Of a stretch of DNA of 64,000 nucleotides, positions 22,626 to 35,295 are shown one piece after another; position 1 is the stretch's first letter; each line of letters begins with the position of its first letter. Origin of the DNA: Solen grandis (lineage: Eukaryota; Mollusca; Bivalvia; Adapedonta; Solenidae). Position numbers and translations under genes: made by a program. The notes under the pieces are model-generated. The model saw nothing but the letters and a program-made list of their open reading frames with translations, searched no databases and was not told where the DNA came from. Location of the stretch: the NCBI GenBank assembly GCA_021229015.1, contig CM037781.1, positions 39,911,897-39,975,896 on the forward strand, in the 5' to 3' direction.

Positions 22626-24117
22626 CTTACCTTTTAGAGTAAATTTCAATATATTTTGAGTTGATAATTGTGTTGTTTATATTTTATACAAATGTAAATC
22701 CTGTATATACGTTATGAATATGAAGATTTAATTATATGTAAATTTTGTACACAATTAAATTCACTCTTTATCAATATTTCTGCAAAACTTGCCTTTCTCA
22801 AGAAAAAATTATTGTATCATTTCCCTTTGAAAAAGCAACATATTGATTGTAAATTTGTATTAATATGTATTTATACATGTCTGGGTCATATTCATATGAT
22901 TTTTATGTAATTTTATGTAATTTCTATGTAAAAAGACCAAAGGCATAATGATGATTTGGTCAATTTTATTGATTGATTGAAGTCGATTGCCGAGGCAGAT
23001 TGGTACAAGGCATGTTGTAAACTACAATTATTCTTACTTTGAATAGATTCTTGTTTTATATATCAACCTGCAATTAATACACTGTATATCGGTATTAATG
23101 AACAGTGATACACATTGGAATTCTTCACGCAGATTTAAAATTTAAACTCAAAAATATCTTCCAATCAAAGTGCTTTTAAGAAAACTTACAGCAAAACAAA
23201 ACTTTTTTTTTTATTTCAGAAAAATCAATATTAAATAATAAAAATAATCAAGTAAGACTTCACGTACCTTGTTGCTACTTGCAGCTCACAGGCGTGAATG
23301 TCAAAAACACAACTTACGTGTGTAATTGTTTCTAAATATAGCATGTTACCTTTTACTTACATTGTGGAGCTAGGTTATATACATAGTTAGGTCATAATCA
23401 ATACTGCATGCTAACCGAGCTTGACGACCATGCAGATACTTCAATGATATGCACTCTCAAGATGAATGAGTCCTTTGAAAAGTCGCTGTACATGGCGCCG
23501 TTCAAAAACGTCCATTATAATGAATGTATTATATTGTTAAGGTCATATTATATGCAGCCACAGGTTCACGTTTATCTGGGTCGAGTATGGTAGCATATTC
23601 AACGATCATGATATGAATGGCATTCTACCTATAATTTACAAAATCGATGGGTGAGAGCGAAACATCCCACAAAATATTTGTTTGGGAGTTTGTACGTGAT
23701 ACGTCGTCTCACTGAGGCAATTCTCACTGCCATTTCTTTTGAAAATTACAGCCCGGTCAAGCAAATCTAGACCTATGACCTTTCACCTCTAAGTATGACT
23801 ATGACCTTGGCTCTAGGAACTGCGACACCTCGTTACAGTGCGACAAGCATTATTGCCAAGTTATTTGAATGTCTTAGTTACAAGCCCGCACTATACACCC
23901 AACAAAAATAAACGAAAACCAAAGTTCAGTTGTAGAGACGTACGGAAGTGAAAGAAAATGCGACATATTGTTTACCACCAGGCAGTTAGCGACAGTATTC
24001 CAACACTTCAAGTAGTGTAAGTGGGTCCCTAAATGAACGTAAACTTAATTGTTCAATTATTTTTAGAAGGGTACACATGGAAATGTACGTCTGATATTTA
24101 TATAACATAAAAATAGT

Positions 24118-24238
24118 AAGTTAATGACTCTATCGACCATAGTATACAAGTTAATGACTCTATCGACCATAGTATACAAGTTAATGACTCTATCGACCAT
24201 AGTATACAAGTTAATGACTCTATCGACCATAGTATACA
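24118..24238. repeat. 30-bp minisatellite, four identical units
   Basis: Units begin at 24121, 24151, 24181 and 24211 with TTAATGACTCTATCGACCAT and differ only at the last edge. Near-perfect identity implies recent expansion. Confidence 0.97.
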
Positions 24239-25621
24239 CTGATCTGGCGACATTTTGAGGGATGAAGGGTTGTATAAAATAGTCGAAAAATCGCAATGCT
24301 CGGACAATCGAGAGAATAGGTATTTTGGACGGTCCTAGGATGCGGATAGTTGCTCGTTTGGTCATCGGCTAAATTATTATAGTTAATAGATGAAAACTCT
24401 TCAACTTTGATCTAAATGCATTCATAAATTGATAGCACCGTGACGTAAATAGCGAATATTTCAAAAACTTAATACAGAGAAATCCGGTGATAAGTGAATC
24501 GAAGTAACAATTTTGATACCAACTAACAGAACAAGGCGACGTTTTAGTACTATACGACTCCTGAGTTACAAGTCAGAAATTCGATCCCCGGCCATTGGAT
24601 ACAAAAGTGGGGGAAAAACAACAACAAAACAACAACAAAAACATCAACAACAAAGAAACAAAACAAACAAACATATTGCACTGTTAGTTTCTCTGTTTGA
24701 CACACAGCATACTGGATCGTTGTCAGGAAAATGTGACTGGTAGCATGCCACTTGGCCACGGCGTAATTGAGAGAATTTGGATATCCGATTACTTATTACA
24801 TTGAAATTTAAATTGATTTTATCAACCAATCATAATTATTAAAATAAATGCATTGTATTGCAATTCAATATCTTTATTGGATTAATTCTAATCTCATGAA
24901 TAGAACACACGTGTTTTGTACTGCCACGGAGCTATTTCTAGTGAATCAATGCAAATGTCGACATCTTTAGAAATATCTTTTGTTTATTCTAGGCTATTTT
25001 AGTTTTATCACTACATAATAAAACATTCTTTCTTTAATGCATTTCGATCTAGCTTTGGCACTGGTGTTATTTTTTTATGATTCATATTTTTTCTTTTTTT
25101 TTTGTTAAGTTTGTAAAGATTCTGCATACATATGTTATGGCCTCAACCGTCAGCCATCGTAGATGTTTAACTTTTGAACGCTATTCTATGGTAGCACACA
25201 TTTTGAATCGGACAACAATCCGGGGCTATATTTAGACATGTATATTTATAGACCGACCCCCCTCTTTTTTACTACGCAGAGGAATAGTCCCAAATTTTGT
25301 TTTCTTTCTTATCATTAAATGGTGATAATTTTCATGTTTATTTCATTACGATTGCGTTATGGAAATCGAAAATAAATTAACGTGTGTTGAAAATCGATGC
25401 TGGAGATGACGTGTTTAATAAACTGTAATGAAAAAAGAATGTAGGCAAGCGAAAAATCGCACCTCACTCGGAAATATTTTGAATCATGACTGGCTGAAAA
25501 TTTCAGCGACAGACAACAATATTTCGATAAAATTTCGTCAGCATGCAGCAGTTGGCCCATTAATACAATTTTAATAAATCTTTTTTTTCCTTGCAATATA
25601 AGATACATATATTTTTGTTAT

Positions 25622-25846
25622 ATACTATTTGAGTTTACCGTCGCGACATCCAGCTAATTACAGGTGGAAGAAGACCCCGAATGCACGAAGGCATCCGGGT
25701 AGAACCACTGACCTACCGCAAGCCAGCTGGAAAGCTTCCTCACATGAAAATTCGAATGACCCTGCTGGGATTCGAACCCACGCGGTGAGGGGCGGATTGA
25801 GTGTTGAAGTCAGCGACTTTACTCTCTCAGCCACGGAGGCCCCCAT
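25622..25846 (-). mobile_element. SINE family A with tRNA-like head
   Basis: The minus strand starts GGGGGCCTCCGTGGCTGAGA (A box) with GTGGGTTCGAATCCCAGC (B box). The interval around GTCGCGACATCC has lost about 20 bp relative to the copy at 14802. Confidence 0.85.
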
Positions 25847-26938
25847 TTACCTATATTAAGGACAATAAAATAAATAATGAAAGTTATTTTGATAAACAAA
25901 AGAAATGCGACATTATCATATTAAAAAGCCTATTCTCTCAGCGCCATCAGCGCTTAGATTTTGGTTAAGGTCTTTTTTGCCGATTTCTTCTGCGTCATCA
26001 TATGTTATTATCGTTATAATCACCATACGAACACACATACATGATATCAACAGAACTGCTGTTGTTTTATGGGTTACAACAGTACTTCAGTCGCACTGAG
26101 ACAAACAGCTAATTCAAAGGTGCAGGTAGATCCGGCAGGTAGATCCGGCAGAGACTCTTGGGTAGAACCACTGATCTACAACAGAGACAGATATGTCTTC
26201 CTATAGACAGCTTTTATTTCGTTTCGAAAAGCGCCTCTGAAACATTATCATCACAAGCACCATGTTTGTATCACACGTGCACACACACACACGCGCACGA
26301 TAGCCTCTACAAACAAACACACACGTACCACGAGCACGCACACAAACGTTCATGTCCACACAGAAATTTTCACAAAAAATTCTTATTCATGCATGCACCC
26401 AATTACCACTACAATCGTATATTTATATATATATTATGCTAGAAAATGTTGTTGTTTTTTTCTACCCTTGAAATTGAGATATATATTGATATTTGTTTTT
26501 ACCTGTTATCAAATTAACTATTTTTGTCATTATTATTATTATTATTGTTATTATTATTTCACGTTGAGAAGATTTATCATTCAATAGCGTCTGGTAAATT
26601 TAAAGATATCGTTTGAATGTCAATTTATCTGCCGTATATTTTTTTAATTATTGCAAAAACACATGCAGCTCTGTTCATCTCATTTATAAACATGATGTTT
26701 GTTCTTTTTTCTTTATTCTTTTTCATTATCTTTGTTTGAATCTGTGTCGGATTGTGCTGGTGTGTGGTACTACACATTTACTTTAGATTATCCATATAGC
26801 TTGAGCCTGGTGTTGTGTTTTCAATACTTAATGCTTTCAAGGGTAACGTAAGTCTTATAATATATAGAATAGATACCAGACTCAGGCTGTGTAGAACATT
26901 AAGGGGTTTCCCTCTTTTTCTTTCTATTTTTCTTTTCT

Positions 26939-29900
26939 TTGTCTATTTTGTCTGATGCTCAAAGTTTCTATGTAATCTATTCTATCAATGAACGCTTCAA
27001 TATGTTTAGAAAATTAAACAAATGTCACTTTTTGAGAACTAAATGTGCTGCGAGTTTAAATATTTATTTACGCATAAAATCCAGAAATCTTTTATGTATG
27101 TCCGCTGTTACTCTCGCCATTGTGATTAAGTTGTTGTTCCTGACGTCTGGGGATGTCCATCCAAACCTGGGTCCTGAATATCGGTGCAGAGTGAGCAGTG
27201 TTCTGTAGCTACCAGTCCATTGATACAACCAAATATTTCACGCTCGTTCATTATAACATACAAAGCATTTATCCAAAACTTGACTTACTTTCCTCTGAAC
27301 TGAATGATTTTGATATTATTGCTTTCTCCGAAACCTGGCTTACTTCAAACATTAAGTCTGAAAATATAGTTCTGCCAACTTTTTCACCGCCCGAAAGGAA
27401 AGATCGATCTACCGACAGACACGGGGGTGTTTTAATATATGTAAAAGATAATATATCTTACTGTCATAGAGCTGATTTGGAACCGGTGGGAATAGAATGT
27501 ATATGGATCGAAGTCAAACTTTAATGTAGAAATATTCTTTTTGGTCTGTTCTACAGACCTCCTTATACTGACACTGCCGATCACTCATTAATTGAAGATT
27601 CCATTAGCCTTGCATGTGATTCAGGAATAAAGGATGTTGTAATAACCGGCGATTTTAACTTAAATACTAGACTTCCATCCACTAGAAACAAAGTTAATTC
27701 ATGGTGTTTACAGAATTCATTATATCAATGTATTGAGGAAGATACCCACTATACTGAAAATTCTTCTAGCTTGATAGATCTGATTTTTGTGAAAAATCGA
27801 AATCATGTTTTACTTAGTGATGTTGGTGAACCATTTCTTTCCCAAGAAATAAGATATCATTGTCCAGTATATTGTGTTTTAAATTTTAAGATATTAATGA
27901 CCAAGTCGTTTATTCGTCACGTTTGGTACTTTCATAAAGGGGATTATGTTAAATTACAACAACTTGCTAGTATTACTAACTGGAATGATTTTGACGATGC
28001 ATATATCAATAAATATGTTTTAGCTTTTACTGAAAAAATACAAAATATATCAAAAGAATGTATTCCAAATAAAGAAATAAGAGTATTTCCAAATGAGCAT
28101 CTTTGGATAACAAGCAAAATTAAGTTGATGATAAGGAAACGTAAGAGAGCCTATAAAAAAGCAAAGAAAACTAAGTGTGTTTATCATTGGAATATTTTTA
28201 GGCGGCTTCGAAATGATGTTATTCAAAGTAAGAAGAATATATCTCAAAATTTTGTAATGAACTTAAAACTGATCATAGAAGCTCAAAAAATGGTGGACAT
28301 CTCTTAAGTTCTTATTGAATAATAATCACTCTCACAAGATACCACCCTTAGAATATAATGATTCCTTATTTGATCAGAATATCGATAAAGCTAATATATT
28401 TAATAAATAATTTTATGACCAAACTGTAATAGATAAAACAATGGCTGGTGATCCTGTGTTACCCCAACCAGATAAACAACTGAGTTCTATAACAATAACA
28501 CCTCAAATAGTTATAGTTAATGATATTTTAAAAACTTTGAAAACTGGAAAAGCTGTCGGGCCTGATTTAATAAATAATTATGTTCTCCGTGAATTGGCGA
28601 ATGAATGATCAATTCCTTTATGTAATATATTTAATAAATCATTGTTACTGGGTATCGTACCATCTTCCCGGGAAGAGGCTAATGTCTGCCCGATATATAA
28701 ATCAGGGGATCGATCTACTGTTTCTAATTATAGGCCTGTCTCACTACTTAGTTCTATTGAACTATTGAAAAGGTATTTGAAAAATGTATTTATAAACATG
28801 TGCATAATTTTTTCATTGAATGTAACACAATAACGAAATATCAGTTGGGTTTTATGCCAGGCGATTCTACTTTTAATCAACTGACATATCTATATAATTT
28901 TATTTTATCAACAGTTGATTCTGGCAATGAAGTCAGGGCAGTCTTCTGCGATATCAGCAAAAGCTTTTGATCGTGTTTGGCACAAGGGTCTTATTATCAA
29001 ACTAAAGGCTTCTGGTATCGCAGGAGATTTGCTTGCCTGGTTTCAGGATTATTTAACAGACCGAACACAAAGAGTAGTATTACAAGGTGTAAAGTCTGAT
29101 CATATATATATTAGGGCCGGGGTGCCTCAAGGATCTATGCTAGGTCCTCTTCTGTATTTAATTTACATAAACGATATTGTAGATAATATTAATTCACATA
29201 TTAGACTGTTTGCAGATGACACTGGACTCTTCATTACTGTTGACAACCCAATGTCAGCGTCAGCAACTCTGAACAATTATTTAGAAAAAATAGTAATTGG
29301 GCTGACATTTGGTTAGTTAAATTTAATCCTAAGAAACCCAAATCCCTACTATTTACAAAGAAAAGGAATATCGTTAATCATACCAGTGTTATAATGAATA
29401 ATGAGTTAATAACAGAAATTGACAATCATAAACACTTAGGAATATATCTTTCTAGCAATCGTTCTTGGCATCATCAAATTGAATATATCAAGTCGAAAGC
29501 ATGGAACCGTATAAATATCATGAAAAGAATGAAATTCTCATTAGATCAACATTAGAAATAATGAATAATGAGTTAATAACAGAAATTGACAATCATAAAC
29601 ACTTAGGAATATATCTTTCTAGCAATCTCTCTTGGCATCATCAAAATGAATAGATCAAGTCGAAAGCATGGAACCGTATAAATATCATGAAAAGAATGAA
29701 ATTCTTATTAGATCAACATTAGAAATAATATATACTACTTTTATAAGGCCTTTGCTTGAATACAGTGATGCTATTTTTGACAATTGTACATTATATGTAA
29801 AAGCCGAACTAGATAAGATTCAAAATGAGGCTGCTAGAATATTGTTACCGGTACCACTAAACTTGTGTGTATTGATAAATTATCTACTGAAACTTGTTGG

Positions 29901-30865
29901 GAATCTCTTCAGTCAAGAAGAAGAAAGCACAAATTGATATTATTTTATAAAATGGTTCACGATTTATCCCCTATTTATTTGCAAGAACTTATACCTGAAC
30001 AATTTGGTAATGTATCTCAATATAGCCTTAGAAATGCAAGTAATATTTGAAGTATTCATTCAAATACTAATCTCTATCAGAATTCTTTTTTTTGCCTTCA
30101 GTAGTACAAGAATGGAACAACTTGCCAGCTGAAATAAGAATGTAAATCAATCTCAGAGTTTAAAAGATTAATTAATACTGATTGCATCAATGTACCCAAT
30201 TATTATTACCATGGTGATAGAAAATATCAAATTGTTCATGCCAGACTGCGTACAGACTGTAGTCCTTTGAATCAGGTTTTATACATGAAAAATATGGTAA
30301 ATTCTCCTCTATGTACTTGTGGTGCAGTCGAGAGCGTTGAACATTATTTATTATACTGCCCAAATTACAACAATGCCAGAACTACGATGTTCAATGATCT
30401 TTCCTCCATACATACTATAAATCTTAATATACTTTTATTCGGTGATATTAATCTTGCACATGTAAACAATATAAAATTGTTGAGGCTGTTCATTCATTTA
30501 TCAAAGCCTCCAAACGCTTCGATAATTGATGTTTGTTTTTGAGAGAGACTCCCTTATACCATCATATGATTTTACCTGTCACCATTCAATCCACCACTGA
30601 TCACTGTCATCTCTTTAAGTTTTCTACATTCTCATATATTGCAATGTTGTTTACACATATTTATATTTTTTCTTGATATCTTTTATACATTTTTTCCCTT
30701 GGAAAAACACTGTACTTATTAACATATTCATGTACATTAAGCCATATTACTTTTTAAATATTGTAAAACGGAGAAGAACACGATAAGAATCTTTCTTTCG
30801 TTCTAATCCTTATTATATTGTTAATGAATATTGTAATATGGAAATTTACTGAATAAATAAGTTTA
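26939..30865 (+). pseudogene. Decayed CR1/jockey-type non-LTR retrotransposon
   Basis: Segments in order: N-terminal part 26939-27208 with GDVHPNLGP at its end; endonuclease 27198-28307 (HYNIQS, SETW, GDFN, LIDLIFVKN, YHCPVY); reverse transcriptase about 28560-29316 (PSSREEANVCPIYK, NYRPVSLL, KAFDRVWHKG, GVPQGSMLGPLLY, FADDTGLF); C-terminal zinc-like motif at 30267-30542 (CTCGAVESVEHYLLYC). The frame shifts at least near 27200, 28600, 28965, 29320 and 29940. There is an in-frame stop at 27522-27524, and the expected endonuclease SDH triad reads RYH. The 3' end is AATAAATAAGTTTAAAC. Certainly inactive. The exact 5' end is not determined. Confidence 0.92.
29394..29727 (+). repeat. 167-bp tandem duplication inside the LINE
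   Basis: 29394-29560 and 29561-29727 are almost identical, from ATGAATAATGAGTTAATAAC to CATTAGAAATA. 167 is not a multiple of three, so the duplication itself breaks the frame. Confidence 0.95.
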
Positions 30866-31649
30866 AACTAACAGAGACAGATAAAAGACATAACATGTTT
30901 AGCAAACTTGATCATAGACATTACTTATACTTGCATTTACGAATAAACGCCGTGTTCGTTAATAACCAATTAAACAATGTTCGAGCTAATTTGAAAAAAA
31001 AAAATGACATTGTCATCTCACATGCCATTTATTCATATTAATATAGAAGAAGAATAATTTTATTTCAAAGGAACTTTTATTTTTCCGCGGAAAGAGCAGT
31101 AGGAAAACAAATAAAAAAAACAACAACTAATGGTACGAGATACTAGATGTTGCTTTAATTTGAAATTTTTGACCTGAGGTGTGGAGGCCAACATCTAACC
31201 CGGAAATAGTAAGAACTCATATCTTAAATTCTCCTGACGAAGAAAATGTATACTCAAAGGAAAAAGAAACGCAGGGTAAACTTTTGTGTCAGTTTTAAAT
31301 AGGAAGTATTCGACGGTATTACAATTAAATTGTTTTTTTTTTAAAACAAAATAAATGCTTTAGAATGAGATAGGATCTATCATATAAGGTCTGTTGAAAG
31401 GTAAGGAGGTAAAACATTGAGCCCGGCTACTACAGATTTTAGTTACCCTGCGTTTCCATTTTCTTTGAGTATATATATGAGTTTCAACCGATACAAAGAA
31501 AACCACAACAACAATAACACGTTGGTTTCTGTTAAACACTGCAGTAAAAATAAACTGCGTCTTCGCGGTATGTGGCTCTAGGGCAAATGACGTCACTACC
31601 GGAGACAACCACTCCAAAACTTGTCCTGGTCAAAGTTCTATTTGTTTTG

Positions 31650-31668
31650 AAGCAGCAGCAGCAGCAGC

Positions 31669-31711
<43 letters not shown>

Positions 31712-31742
31712 GCAACAACAACAACAACAACAACAACAACAA
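31650..31742. repeat. (CAG)n(CAA)n microsatellite
   Basis: About 30 triplets, mainly CAA. It produces a spurious polyglutamine ORF. Confidence 0.97.
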
Positions 31743-32127
31743 ATTAACGTAATTTATCAATTATTTGTATACAAAGAGTCAACAACAATGTATTAAGAAA
31801 ATTCAAAGGGAGGTAATCTAGACTAAGGAAAGGCTGACGAAAAGATGAGATTAATGGAAAAGAACGGAAATGGAAAAGAGATGGAAAGAAGAAAGAAGAT
31901 AAGTAAGAGGCGAGACGAGGTGAAAAAAGGAGAAGAATATAAAAATAAAAAGACAGAATACGAAGCAGAAGTAAATAAATAAATATTGTGACAAGGAAAA
32001 CAAAATTGAGATAATTGAAAGGCAATTAAGATACATATACTGTCTATAAAATGTCTGCCTTGGCTATAACCCCTCTCGACGGATCCTGTGATCGATCAGT
32101 CATTTGCGCCTAGGACGGCCATAAACA

Positions 32128-32204
32128 ATGCAACAAACTGGGTTCGAACCCTTAACATTCGGACCAATCCGCAGTTGCGTACGTTATTACTGGACCGTAT
32201 CGAA
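32128..32204 (-). mobile_element. SINE family C head
   Basis: CTGGGTTCGAACCCTTAACA and CGGACCAATCCGCAGT match the tRNA-like end of the copy at 11766. Confidence 0.6.
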
Positions 32205-32239
32205 CGTTCTTGTGGACACACTATGTCTTCATAACCTTA

Positions 32240-32240
<1 letters not shown>

Positions 32241-32270
<30 letters not shown>

Positions 32271-32360
32271 TATACTTTATTGGCGTACACTTTACAGTAA
32301 CTTGTTTATTTAAACAATGATATAAATAAAAAAATCTCATCACATGATCGCTGTGAATGC

Positions 32361-32409
<49 letters not shown>
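32241..32409. repeat. (CAGA)n and (CA)n microsatellites
   Basis: CAGA units at about 32241-32268 and about 22 CA units at 32365-32409. Confidence 0.95.
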
Positions 32410-32411
<2 letters not shown>

Positions 32412-32727
32412 TATGCAAATATATAGACTGTAAGGTAAATTGAGATATAAAATAACAAATTACTATTAAAAAAAACATATATAATAATGAAAACATGATA
32501 ATTACATGTAATGTAAATGACATTTACATATAAAGAATTTCTATGTGACAAAGCTTAATTTATAAATTTACTAAGATTAAGAATAACATTTTTATTCGTT
32601 GTTGACATCAATTGAATAAATTTGATCATATTTGAGTTTCTAAAGTGAAAAAGGTTTTAAATATTTCTTTTGTATAGTTTGATATTCAGGACAAAGTTTG
32701 ACAAAATGTTATTCATCTTCAATATCT

Positions 32728-32856
32728 AAACTCCGGGCTCTCCAGTTTCCACCAACAATAATGACCACATACGCCGCCACCAGACCCATCGGGTGTGATT
32801 AATATCAGTTGTGATAACATGTTTCGTAATCGATGTAAAATAAATAAAATTTAAAC
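32728..32856 (+). mobile_element. SINE family D, 5'-truncated
   Basis: Matches the last ~125 bp of the SINE at 2881-3125 (AATAATGACCACATACGCCG; end AAATAAATAAAATTTAAAC). Head missing, as expected of incomplete reverse transcription. Confidence 0.85.
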
Positions 32857-33264
32857 TTAATCAAAAGTTTGGTTATGTAAAGGAATGTTGTGAAATTTCA
32901 AGCCGTATGGACAAATATAACAGAAATCATGGCCATTTCAACTGCGGGGCACATAGACGAATGTTCCTTTCAGGTTTCAGGATATACATGTACATATGTT
33001 CTGGGCATCGCCCGGCTATGTAATGAAGCCTAAGCAAGTTGATGGACCATCCTACATAGTTCTGATTGTAAAAACAAACATGTTATTTCCGACATCATTC
33101 GTCCGTTGATCTTCTGACCACACCATGCTGTACTTTTAAGCCTTAATGGATCATTTGTTTAATATACGTATTTGTTAAGTGGTGGTGAAATTGGGTTTTA
33201 TTATACTGTATCTAGTTGTAGTAGTATTTGTAGTAGATGCTACTGTTGCTGATGATAAGATCAT

Positions 33265-33595
33265 TTTGAGACCCAATCAGACAAGTACTGCCTCACTGCG
33301 ATATCACGCCGTAGACAAGTGGCACGAAACCGCTATCAATATTACATGATACTAATGTCGTGCCAAGCAGTCATGTCCCTGACTTTTGGTCCCATGCATT
33401 TTATTCCTTGAACAGTTTGTGACCCAGTCCTGATATCGGGTCAACCAGTTCTGGAACTACTCTTATATACTAAGCGCCAATCAAAGGTGCTAAACAAGTA
33501 CCATCTTTTACGTCCTATGTATGCCGCGGTCTTGGATTGAACCAACGACCTTTCGATTCCGTGACGGACGCTCGCACAACTCGGCCACCGGGCCG
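33265..33595 (-). mobile_element. SINE family B, diverged, with inserted sequence
   Basis: The tRNA-like head is at 33540-33595 (ACTCGGCCACCGGG on +) and the internal region at 33290-33330 and 33425-33500. About 90 bp near 33335-33425 is not found in the copy at 18910. Confidence 0.75.
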
Positions 33596-34159
33596 GTATT
33601 CCTTATATAGCTGCCAGTGGCGGGTCTACCGGTGGTGCAAGTGAGGTTATCGGGCATATTTGTATTGATTTAAGTTTAAAAACTTGTAAAATATAAACAT
33701 CATAGACGGTGTAAAGAACGGTTTAGAAGCAGTTATGTTTGTCAGAGGGGTAGTGATGATGCCTATAGCATTCAAGCTTCCTGTGTCGCTGAGTAACCTC
33801 GTTGTCCGAACTTCTGTCCCACAAAATCAAGTTATGATTAGTAAATCCGCCACTGGCTGTGCTACTTCAGATACGTTTCTAGATAATTTCTACCAATCTC
33901 TCGATATTAATTCTTACCACATTCGGAACTATTGTTATTAAAAGGATTTGTTTACAGCTTACGAAATAACAATTTGTCAAATATTACGCTGTTTGAGAGA
34001 TAAGCGTATTGAAGTACATTTATTCTTTTGTCTTCATTTTGCCCACGGGCTACATTTTGTCCCATTTCATGAGTGTCCGTCTCATTAACTGATAAGGCTG
34101 TTAATTAGATATTAGTACTAGGAAACCATCTCATTTTCTTCAGCTCTAGTACACATCCG

Positions 34160-34330
34160 TTAAGTTAAGGTGAAGTCCCTGTAATGGTTCCACTACGTCT
34201 TGGACCACTTAACCTCTACCAAGATAACCAAGATACTCTAATGAAACATTAGGAAACCTTGGTTATCTCCCTGTAAGGCCATGAGGTCCGAAATGTAGCG
34301 GAACCATTACATGTATCTTACTTTAAGGTT
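34160..34330. repeat. Fold-back repeat with ~52-bp arms
   Basis: The arm starting GTAATGGTTCCACTACGTCT (about 34176-34228) is imperfectly complementary to the arm ending GTAGCGGAACCATTAC (about 34257-34310). The loop is about 25 nt. Confidence 0.7.
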
Positions 34331-35112
34331 CATCCTACGTTGTATTACATGTATACATTATATTACAAAGTCGGCAGTCAAGAGCAAAGAAAGGCAATGG
34401 TCCCATCACACATTTAGATAAAACACATTATGTATATCACAACGATGGACAAATTATATACTTACGGTCCATATAAGAGTGACACTCGCGTTGTAACGGA
34501 GTGTGTTATAACGGATCTTCAATGCAGGTCGAAAAGTAATTCCAGCGGAAAATATCGAGGACGGTACATGTAGATCTCTATCCACACAAACGTACTAGAT
34601 TATGTTTTCCGCTACGTCTTCTAACTGACCGCATCTACGTGGAAGGATGTTATGCGTCTTTGATCAGCCATACTTATTTGTTTGCAATCAAAATGAAATT
34701 AGCGATAAAACAAGTCTACCTTAAATAACCCCATCATTTGGCTGGTTGTTTGTGTATATAAACTTGTCTGCGATGATCTACTTTTTAGTACCCTTCAATG
34801 TTTAGATAAACTCGTAGATTTATTTTTATGTTTTTCGTCAAGTGGTGGCTTATATTACGGACAAGTCGCCGGAGGCGAACTTATGAAATAATTAAGTATT
34901 ATAAATTGAGGCTTTCTATGGTGAAGCTACGTATATTTATGAAGTTTCAAGTAGAAAAATTATTCAACACAACCCTATAGTTTATTACATCTTTCACATT
35001 ATTTGTAACCAGTGTATCATAATCAACAAAATATATAATATAAAGATAAAAACACTTGTGGCGTGCGTTATGTATTAGTTATCGTTTATATTTTAAATAT
35101 TATGGAATTTAT

Positions 35113-35295
35113 CGCAAGCGACACGATTAAGTCGCACAAACTGTAATTTTCGATATATGCACAGTTAAAAGATGACGTAGTTTATACAATATATTTTTCA
35201 AATTTTGAACGAAATGCAAGCATTTCACTGGACGATTAAGTAGGACAAACTGTAACTTCTTCCCATATAAGCACAGTTGAAAGATGACGTAATTA
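35113..35295. repeat. Two tandem ~108-bp units with GATTAAGT...GATGACGTA
   Basis: GATTAAGTCGCACAAACTGT at 35124 and GATTAAGTAGGACAAACTGT at 35232 each precede a GCACAGTT(A/G)AAAGATGACGTA stretch. A further partial copy is near 20286. Confidence 0.65.

Larger units (their letters stand above)
19925..26700. other. Gene-poor interval upstream of the tetraspanin
   Basis: Contains SINEs and simple repeats only. The tetraspanin promoter and 5' UTR should lie just right of 19936. Open frames at 20555-20901 overlap on both strands and show no family features. Confidence 0.5.

Noticed and set aside
24063..24365. Protein repeat YTMVDRVINL
   Set aside because: Just the 30-bp minisatellite in an open frame.
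31572..31796. Polyglutamine ORF
   Set aside because: A CAA/CAG microsatellite read in one frame; flanks show no protein features.
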